Source: Diphasiastrum complanatum (taxonomy: Eukaryota; Streptophyta; Lycopodiopsida; Lycopodiales; Lycopodiaceae). Taken from it: a stretch of DNA of 64,000 nt. Within the stretch, counting starts at the first letter, position 1, and each line of letters starts with the position of its first letter. This document shows, piece by piece, positions 52,811 through 64,000 of this stretch. Location: NCBI GenBank assembly GCA_029204225.1, contig CM055112.1, positions 25,747,922 through 25,811,921 of the forward strand, read 5' to 3'. The notes beneath the pieces are model-generated. The model was not told the origin of the DNA. It made no database searches and worked only from the letters and a program-made list of their open reading frames with translations. Made by a program: the position numbers and the translations under genes.

Positions 52811-53735
52811 TTGTTCGCTTCTTGTTCGAGTTCGTTTCTCGTTCATGTTCATCATAAATTCTTCCCCCCTCTCTCCAACAACATTGCACATCAAGAGGAG
52901 GAGGAGGATAAAAAAGAATCATCCTTGATGGTTTCCAACAAATCTCCATCATCCAAGTGCAACACCAATGATTCGTGGTGGATAGATAGTGGGGCTAGCT
53001 CCCACATGACATTTCAAAAGGACTATTTCTCCACTTTACTCTCTTACAATAATGTACATAGATCTATCTATACAGCTAGTGATCAAGAATATAAGATATG
53101 TAGTATTGGAACCATTCCATTGTATGTTGGATCATCCAAAAGAATGAACCTTGAAAATGTCCTTTTTTTTTAAGTAACCAAGAATTTGCTTAGTGTTGGC
53201 CAATTCAAGCATGGATTTTGTTCCATCCTTAGAAATGATGAATGTATAGCAAAAGGTTTCAAACAAGGTAGATTGTTTAGGCTTGATGCTAATGTTGCTA
53301 TGGAGAGTGTGAATTTGGCAAAGGTGGAGCTATGGCACAAAAGGTTGGGCCACCCCAACTTCAAAGCTACGGAAACAATGTGTGCAAAGGTGCTTGCACT
53401 CGGCCTCCCCAAGCATTTGTCAAGTGTGGAAAGACGTGTGAAGCATGTAGCCTCTCAAAGGCTCATGAACTACCTTTCTCTAGATCTACATCAAGATCTA
53501 GCACTCCTTTTGAAATCATACATTCGGATGTTCATAGCTTTTCACTAGAGTCTAACGGTGGTGCCAAGTACTATGTAATCTTCATTGATGGCTATTCTAG
53601 ATATTATTGGATTTACGTCTCGTGTAGTAAATCTTTGGTGTATGATTCATTTTTAAAGTTCAAAACTCTTGTAGAAAATCAACTTAGTACCAAGATCAAA
53701 GTATTACGAAGTGATCTCCAATAAGTTGATTGAGT
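52811..53735 (+). pseudogene. Copia protease to integrase fragment (plus strand)
   Basis: It has the protease active site WWIDSGASSHMT, then a stop at 53171-53173, then TKNLLSVGQF, the gag-pre-integrase LWHKRLGHPNFKATE, a frameshift near 53425 into CGKTCEACSLSKAHELPF, IIHSDVHSF (first Asp) and FIDGYSRYYWIY. It breaks off at LRSD, the second catalytic Asp, so the integrase lacks its end. Confidence 0.86.
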
Positions 53736-53960
53736 TTTGTAATTCTAATGGCATTTTGTTTTTGCTCATCAGCCGGTTGTCGACCTTTTGGTATTTGCGT
53801 TCTGGGCAAATGGGAGAACAACAATAGTTCATCCTATGTTGAAGAGCCATAAAGCTCGAAGATGGGCAAAGAAAGGTCAAACAATGAAAATTTGACAACC
53901 TATCTATGTACAAACGTGTGTGCAGCCTCGACATCTGATATGCAAGAGGTCATCCTTGAT
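53736..53960. other. Junction region
   Basis: The first bases continue the integrase as NKLIEFCNSNGILF after loss of the GGEY segment. The rest is unassigned. Confidence 0.4.
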
Positions 53961-54676
53961 TCATGAGCACCCTCTCACTTCGTTACATCGAGACGAATAA
54001 CGTCTCACTTTCGAAGTACAGATCCATTCAGATATATAGTTCTTGGAGACGGATCAAGACATCAAGTGAATGGTATTGGTTCATTGTGGCTCAACACAAA
54101 TGATAAAGACCAACGATTAGACGATGTTCTATTCGTGCCCACTATAGCAAGACTTACATTCAGTCGCAAGAATAGCAGACGCTGGGATGCGTGTGACGTT
54201 TTCAAACGAAACATGCAATGTCATTGATGCCAGCACCAGCACACTTGTTACGCAAGTAAGACGAAAAGGCAGTCTATAACATTTGAAAGTATGCCTACCA
54301 ACAGATCAAGCGCACCAAGCTCATGAATTGACAGATATTCTATGGTACAGAAGACTATGCCACATGAACCCAATGGCATTGTTTCAAGCAAGCCAGCATG
54401 GAGCTATCACAAGATTGAGCATCACGAATGCAAAGAATTCAATGACCTGTGATGTGTGCATGAAGGGAAAAATGTCTTGAACTCCTTTCACTAGACTCCT
54501 ACAAAAGAACGATTCTAGAGCTGGTACATTCGGACATTTGCGGACCTTTCAATGTGATCTCAGTAGGAGGATTGAGATACTACATCACCTTCATTAATGA
54601 CTACAGCAAGTTCGCCAGAGTCTACTTCATACACAACAAATTAGAAGCACTCAACAAGTTTACAGAATACGTGTAG
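53961..54676 (+). pseudogene. Second copia protease/integrase fragment
   Basis: It reads in shifting frames: VLGDGSRHQVNGIGSLWLNT, an LFVPT-type protease end, ILWYRRLCHMNPMALFQAS (gag-pre-integrase), CDVCMKGKMS, LVHSDICGPFNVISVGGL (first catalytic Asp) and FINDYSKFARVYFIH, ending at TEYV. The protease end resembles that of the element at 63109 (VILGDGSRHDVKGIGSL), so they belong to one family. Confidence 0.82.
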
Positions 54677-57401
54677 AAAGATGCACTCGAAGCAAGGGAT
54701 TGGCTTCGACGTCCACAAAAATGGTTGGAGTCCTTTTCCTATGAGAAGTGATCTGATCACCCGATGGGCCTGGTTTACTATACATCGGTGTCTTGCCAAC
54801 TACATCAGAGACCACTTTATTTGTTGTCGTCGGGCTAGGTGTGGCATTGGTCCTAGACATGGCTATGTCAATGAGAGCCTCCAAAGAAGGGCCAGTTCCA
54901 ATGTGCTTGACTTGCACAAAAGCATATTTCTTGGTGCCTTGCAATAGTGCATTTGCCAAATCAGTAACTACAGCATCATAAGGCCTAATTTGTGATTTAT
55001 TACCCTCACCTGCCAACCAACTAGCATGCTTTGACTTTGCCAAATTGGTTAGAGGTGTATTGGAGATGTCTAGAATGTTGTTGGCCTGAATCAATGGTAA
55101 AAAATGTGATCAAATAGTACATCAACTTATAAAAGATCAATTCATTTGATGATTGTAGAAAAAAATGGAAGACTAATGGATTTGACAATTATAGGAAAAA
55201 AAACCAAGAACCAAGCATCATACCCTGACTAGACGATGTTTCTAGTGTGCATATCGTACATTCCACCAACTCAGCCAACAATCCATTGTGGGTAAATTGG
55301 CATCTGCTACCTTTCCACTGGCCCACCACACTCTAATAAATCTAAATTAGGACAAAGCTTCATTTGTTGTTGCTGCATTCTTCCACTTGCGACATATATT
55401 CTTGTGTTCATCTTGATATTGTTTGAATATATACTGATCGGTGTGTATTTAAAGACTTTACTCCTGGAAGAGACAAGATCGCTCTTGCCCATGCAATTTT
55501 CTAGTCCTCCATTATATATTGTACGGATGGCTCTCCAATTTGCTTGTGCTTCGTCTGCCATGAAGCCATGGAAGTCTGGCTCCTTGAAGCCCTTTGAGTT
55601 ACTGTAATGTTTAGCATTTTCCAGAATAGTACTTGTGCATCCATGTCTTCTTCTTTCATCTCGCAAGTTGTGATTGTCATGAGTTCTTGAAATTACTCCA
55701 AAATAAATAAATGTGAGTATATTATCTGTACAATATTTTAGGGCATAAAATTGCATCCATAGATTGTGAAAGACTTGAAGATTATCATAACTGGAGAAAT
55801 ATACAACAGGACATATTGATGTATTACCTAGGCACATATACATGTGCTGCCATAGTTGTTCACCCTTGTAAACGTCTCACGTGGTCGAAGCACACCCACG
55901 ATCTTCTCAAGTTACCATCTCCCGTGCGTGCCATCTCGTTGACAAGATCAACACCTGATGTTGGTCATGTTGTGGACATTTTAAATACAGAGCAACTTCT
56001 ATTATCATCTTTGCATTGCCCTGGAAATCTGCTACCATGGAAAAATTCATACACACACAATCTTTTCAGCTCCAATAAACTTGTTTCCACACCCTTTCCG
56101 ACAAGCTTTTTTTTTTCTCAATAACTATTCTCTTGAATCTGCAAAAATAAATTGGTAGATAAGATTAGACAAATTATTATAATCACATCTATAATGAGTA
56201 TAGTCTTCAACATGATGGTTTGAACACAACTTCCCATACACACCTAACCAATGGTTGCATTTCTCGCAAGAGTTCTACTAGTTGTTGGTCACTCATTTCA
56301 AACTTCTCACATGTTTTTACCAATGGTTGCATTTCTCGCCAGAGTTCTACTAGTTGTTGGTGGCTCATTTCAAACTTCTCACATGTTTCATCCCTTGTCA
56401 CAACCTTAATAACAAGCTCTTTTGCTATTTTCATTTGCATCTTTATGGGGCCAGCATTACTACTAGTTGCAACTACAGTATCAATCAACCGTTTTGTTTC
56501 TGCTATTGCAAAACGAGAAGAACCTGCTTAGACAAGATGATTGTGAAAACCTTGGTGAATCATCACCCTGGTGAAATTACTGTCACTTGGCATGCAGTAG
56601 TACACATGCTGCACATGCTTGTGTGCGCACTGGTATTCTCTTGCAATAAAAAAAATACTCTAGTGTTCCATAACCATATGAACAACAACCCAAATGAGGT
56701 CTAGTTTTCAGCTCACTAGACCAACATTGTCGATTTGGTGCATCGGAGAGCATGTGAGAGCCACAAAGTCCATTCGTGCACTTCAAATATGCCACCACAA
56801 TAACTTTTGTGCACAGTGCCTGAAAATTAACATTTGTTGTCATTGGTTTTGTCCAACAATGACCATCATAACATTGTTCCATCCCTGCCACTCACATGAA
56901 GTGTGGGTAATCAAATGCAATAGTTCCATTATATTGAGCAGGCAGCTCATTTACTTTATGGACTATGCTGCATTGCAAAAGTAGCTTTCCAAGCAAATTG
57001 CTCCTAGGGTTGTCTCTTAAGACTTTGTCTACAATACTTTTGTCGTTGTGTTCAATACCCTTGTCTTAAGTATCGAGTTCATCACATAGGTCAATGATGA
57101 CGGTATTTGTGGACTGTATTGCAAGTGTGGTAACAACAACCAGATAAACAGATGACATAGTTTTGTCTAAAATGTGGTAACTAAGAGACCCAAAGCCTTG
57201 CACAGGTTGCATCTTCAAGTGGTCATTTTGTACCTCCTTGGTCATTATCACAACAAATACCTCGATTTCAATAAATGGGTGATTCAGTCGGTCCTCCAGA
57301 GTCTTGGAATCCAACACCGCTTGACCTCCCTTGTTTAAGAGCCCTAAAAATTTTCCTCCAATTTGATGCAAATATACCACAAAGTCTTCACCATGCTCCA
57401 T
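54677..57401 (-). pseudogene. Transposase-like gene pieces, minus strand
   Basis: Four minus-strand blocks have protein-like content separated by intron-like or eroded DNA: 57401-57066 (EHGEDFVVYLHQIGGKFLGL), 56891-56583, 56488-56207 and 55843-54660. The most informative is in 55640-55440: KEPDFHGFMADEAQANWRAI, which resembles a FMADxAQANWNAVR motif I associate, from memory only, with transposase-like proteins abundant in seed-free plants. No complete catalytic triad is visible. It may be a decayed Mutator-like transposase or another multi-exon repetitive gene. Confidence 0.4.
56247..56390 (-). repeat. 72-bp in-frame tandem duplication
   Basis: Two 72-bp units starting accaatggttgcatttctcgc at 56247 and 56319. 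On the minus strand they encode a 24-residue repeat around TCEKFEMSxQQLVEL and REMQPLVK, predicted helical. Confidence 0.88.
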
Positions 57402-61362
<3,961 letters not shown>

Positions 61363-62129
61363 TGTCGCAGCACGAACAAGACACGAAAGTCGGACGAGAA
61401 CGATTCGCGACAGTCAACGTGTCTTTGACTCAAAGCACAAACGATTTGCGAATCATTCACGAATTGCAAACACACCTCCAGGACCACAAACTGCAAAAGG
61501 GACGCGAAACGAAAACTACGAAAAGAAACAAAAAGAACGAAAGCAAACGGGAGATTACGAATCAAACGAAAAAAAATCTTTTGCGCTGCCAGTTGGGAGC
61601 TCAACGGGCTTCACGCCTAGTTGAAACGAGTAGCAACGACGGAGACTAACTAACTAATTGATTAGCATTAACTAGTCATGTGATTCGACGTTTAGCTATC
61701 TTGTAAACTCCACATAGTGGAGGTATAAACGATCCTCTCTGGATCATAACAAGACGATGTGAAATCTGTATGAGACAGAGAGAGACGTAGCGAATAGAGT
61801 AAGAAAGTAAAGACACCGTAGTTGTGCATGAAAGTCTGCCAACGAGCAGAACACAGCGAAAGAGTAGAGTGTCATTCCGCCAACGAGCGAGACACTGACG
61901 AATTCACTCTAAATTAAAACTGATAATACAGTCACTCTATTTTTGTACATCTCGTCTTGTGCTGTGTATCATGATTGCTAGAATAGAATGTATTCTGTGA
62001 TGTGTAGTCGAGTGTCTGGGACCTGTAACAGCTTCTGCACAAAAGAAAATTTGAAGACAGAAAATTGTTCGCGATAAAGAAGACGAAGAGGACGAATACG
62101 AATCAGTCCCACACACGCGCTTCTGCGAC
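61363..62129 (+). repeat. Copia 5' LTR
   Basis: From TGTCGCAGCACGAAC to ..TTCTGCGAC, immediately before the primer site. The ends form the inverted repeat TGTCGCAG/CTGCGAC. It contains motifs such as GCGAATCATTCACGA. The ORFs inside are fortuitous. Confidence 0.7.
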
Positions 62130-62130
62130 T

Positions 62131-62143
62131 TGGTATCAGAGCC
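62131..62143 (+). other. Copia primer-binding site
   Basis: TGGTATCAGAGCC, complementary to initiator tRNA-Met, directly right of the LTR. Confidence 0.93.
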
Positions 62144-62195
62144 AACAGGTTGTCACTACTGATATCCCAGTAGTGATTCTTCCAGACAACATAAT

Positions 62196-63101
62196 ATGGC
62201 TACGACAATCCAGACCAGAGTAGCAATCAGTCTCAATGGCACAAATTACAGAATCTGGAAATTCAAAATCAAAACACTCCTGAAGGACGAAGGCATCTGG
62301 TCGGTGACCGAGCTCTCAGAGGTGCAGCCTCCAAAGGGAGACCCGAGGAGAGCTGAATGGATCAGAAAGGATGAGCGCGCAATGGCGATCATCATTTCAT
62401 CCATAAATGAAGATTTACTCATGCAGATTGAAGACTACAAAAGCAGCCATGCAGCATGGAAAAGATTAAAGCAAAAGTATGAAGTGAGGACTGCAGCTTC
62501 AGTCATGCACCTTCACAATCAGCTACAATCAATACGGTGGGATGGTAACCAGTTGGATCAGCACGTTGAGAAAATCAGAACGATCTTCGCTCAACTCGCT
62601 GCATCAAGACAGGAGCACCAGGTCCTAGCACCATAGCAGTTGATGTACTTCATAAAATCTCTACCGACGTCCTATCAGCCACTGAGAATGCTCATGCTGA
62701 GTCTACCAGATATGACATTTGACAAAGCAGTCAGTCTTGTCGTTGATGAGAGACTAATGAGAGACGAAGGAGAGGGAAGCAGTGATCAAGAGAAGGCTCT
62801 CTTCATGAAAGGAAAGAAGAAGAACAAAAACAAGCCAAGATTCGAAAAGACGAAGTCCTCGAATCAACAATCTTCTTCCTGCGATCACTGCCACAAACCA
62901 AGCCATACGGCCAACAAATACTGGTTCAATCCAGCAATACCTTGCATGCACTACAAGAAGAAAGGGAATTCTGCATACGACAGTAGATTCAACCCAAAAA
63001 GAAAAACAAAGCTGAAAAGGCAAACGTTGCAGAATCATCTAAAGATGCAGAAAGAGGTGACGAAGCATTCACGTAGCTTCAATAAGCTACTCCGAACATG
63101 A
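62196..63101 (+). pseudogene. Copia gag with one internal stop
   Basis: The ATG at 62196 starts MATTIQTRVAISLNGTNYRI, then WKFKIKTLLKDEG, AAWKRLKQKYEVRTA, and after a single TAG (62634-62636) the same frame continues with FIKSLPTSYQPLRML, MTFDKAVSLVVDERLMRDEG. The zinc knuckles are degenerate: CDHCHKPSHTANKYW has Tyr for the last Cys and the next, CMHYKKKGNSAYD, lacks most ligands. Length and order fit copia gag. Confidence 0.88.
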
Positions 63102-63108
63102 CTACGAT

Positions 63109-63588
63109 GTGGTCATCGATTCAGGAGCAACATCTCACATAACCTGCAAGAAGAAGATCTTGATCAACTTTTGCGAACTCGAAAACGATAGAGCGGTGAT
63201 TCTAGGCGATGGAAGCAGACATGATGTCAAGGGCATCGGCTCTCTACAACTACGAACACTGTCAGGCCAAGTAGAGCTGCCAGGAGCACTCTATGTGCCC
63301 TCACTCAGAAAAGATCTGCTATATGTCTCCAAGATGGCAGATCTAGGCATTCGAGTTTTGTTCGACGGCAACACTTGTCGTATGATCGAGAAGACGACAA
63401 ACAAGTTGCTGACGGTCGGATGCTAAGAAGAAAACCTCTACCAGGCCATAATAATCAGCAACTCTGATAGCATATTAAATGCTTCAGAAAATGAAGATCA
63501 GCTCCAGCATAGGAGAATGTATCATCTGAACATGCGGAGCCTGTACAACATGAGCACAAAGGACATTTGTGAAAAATACAGATCCTAA
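63109..63588 (+). pseudogene. Copia protease and gag-pre-integrase start
   Basis: The protease active site VIDSGATSHITC is intact, followed by VILGDGSRHDVKGIGSL and LYVPSLRKDLLYVSKM. A TAA at 63424-63426 is followed in the same frame by the gag-pre-integrase phrase QHRRMYHLNMRSLYNMS, up to a second TAA at 63586-63588. gag and protease are in different frames. Confidence 0.86.
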
Positions 63589-64000
63589 GTGGATCTAAAC
63601 TCCAAGATCATTGGCTTGAATGCTTGCACTCCAAACTACATAAGCTAGGAATTGGCAACACATTCTATGCTACCTAGAATGCAAAGAACTTGATCAAAAA
63701 GCATTTATCACAAATGGAAACTTCCATAAACATCAAGTGCGGCCCAAAATAGCATTATACAGTCCATAATACATCAGCCTACCACTTTTGGAAAGCACCT
63801 AAGATCATACACACAAAGCTTGAACTCAATCACTACACAATGCCAACAATGGAAGGAGAACCCAATAGAAAAATCTCTCATTAAGCAAATGAATACAATG
63901 GATCTGCTCCAACCTGTTTCTCCACGGCCTACCTGCTATATATAGCTGAGAGAGATGACTCTCTCTCCTCTCTCTAGACCCTCCTTACCTAAAATATGCC
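63589..64000. other. Unassigned right edge
   Basis: No domain was recognised. A TATATAG and a CT-rich tract near 63940-63980 resemble promoter/LTR sequence, perhaps of an element continuing beyond the window. Confidence 0.35.

Larger units (their letters stand above)
61363..63588 (+). mobile_element. Ty1/copia element, 5' part
   Basis: LTR, primer site, gag and protease/gag-pre-integrase start are in order on the plus strand. Readable coding stops at 63588, and what follows is not copia-like to my eye, so the element is truncated or interrupted there. It has only three stops in about 1.4 kb, and is less decayed than most elements here. Confidence 0.85.

Overview
The window is nuclear DNA from a land plant with a large, repeat-rich genome. 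The evidence is a spliced leucine-rich-repeat receptor kinase gene with plant-type introns, many decayed Ty1/copia and Ty3/gypsy retrotransposons with plant-type primer sites (TGGTATCAGAGC, TTGGCGCC), long GA microsatellites, and fragments of plant housekeeping genes inside transposons. A seed-free plant such as a fern would fit, and a gymnosperm cannot be excluded. The sequence alone does not fix the species.

Layout. 1-3970: the 3' part of a degenerate gypsy chromovirus. 3970-9450: mostly intergenic DNA with microsatellites and two fold-back (MITE-like) units. 9458-14152: three exons of a large LRR receptor kinase (signal peptide, LRR ectodomain with an island domain, transmembrane helix, first half of a non-RD kinase). 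Exon 3 stops at a clean splice donor in the activation segment. The matching last exon (APE motif to C-terminus) is about 34.6 kb downstream at 48791, with matching phase. A second intact copy lies at 50529 and a truncated copy at 47084, in a tandem array with a period of about 1.74 kb.

The 34.6 kb between exon 3 and exon 4 is packed with nested mobile elements: a non-autonomous LTR element (15095-17504), a gypsy LTR plus gag (17505-20518), a minus-strand retroelement with an unrecognised acidic ORF (20519-22990), a putative DNA transposon carrying pieces of UDP-glucose dehydrogenase and an ABC-F protein (about 23231-29580), itself split by a young 5.08 kb non-autonomous LTR retrotransposon with 5-bp target duplication AGTGA (23748-28825), a minus-strand copia (30326-34513), a gypsy LTR (34514-35274), an LTR element with a long antisense ORF (35959-39400), a deleted minus-strand gypsy (39771-43578) and a second minus-strand copia (43579-47083). 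The gene is therefore either a functional receptor with a giant transposon-filled intron and alternative last exons, or a receptor that has been split. Its reading frame is intact across the predicted splices.

51083-64000 holds more copia fragments, minus-strand pieces resembling a DNA-transposase-like protein, a long GA tract and, at 61363-63588, the 5' LTR, primer site, gag and protease start of another copia element. Apart from the receptor kinase I see no ordinary host gene, and I found no tRNA, rRNA or CRISPR. Element boundaries marked approximate are judged by eye.
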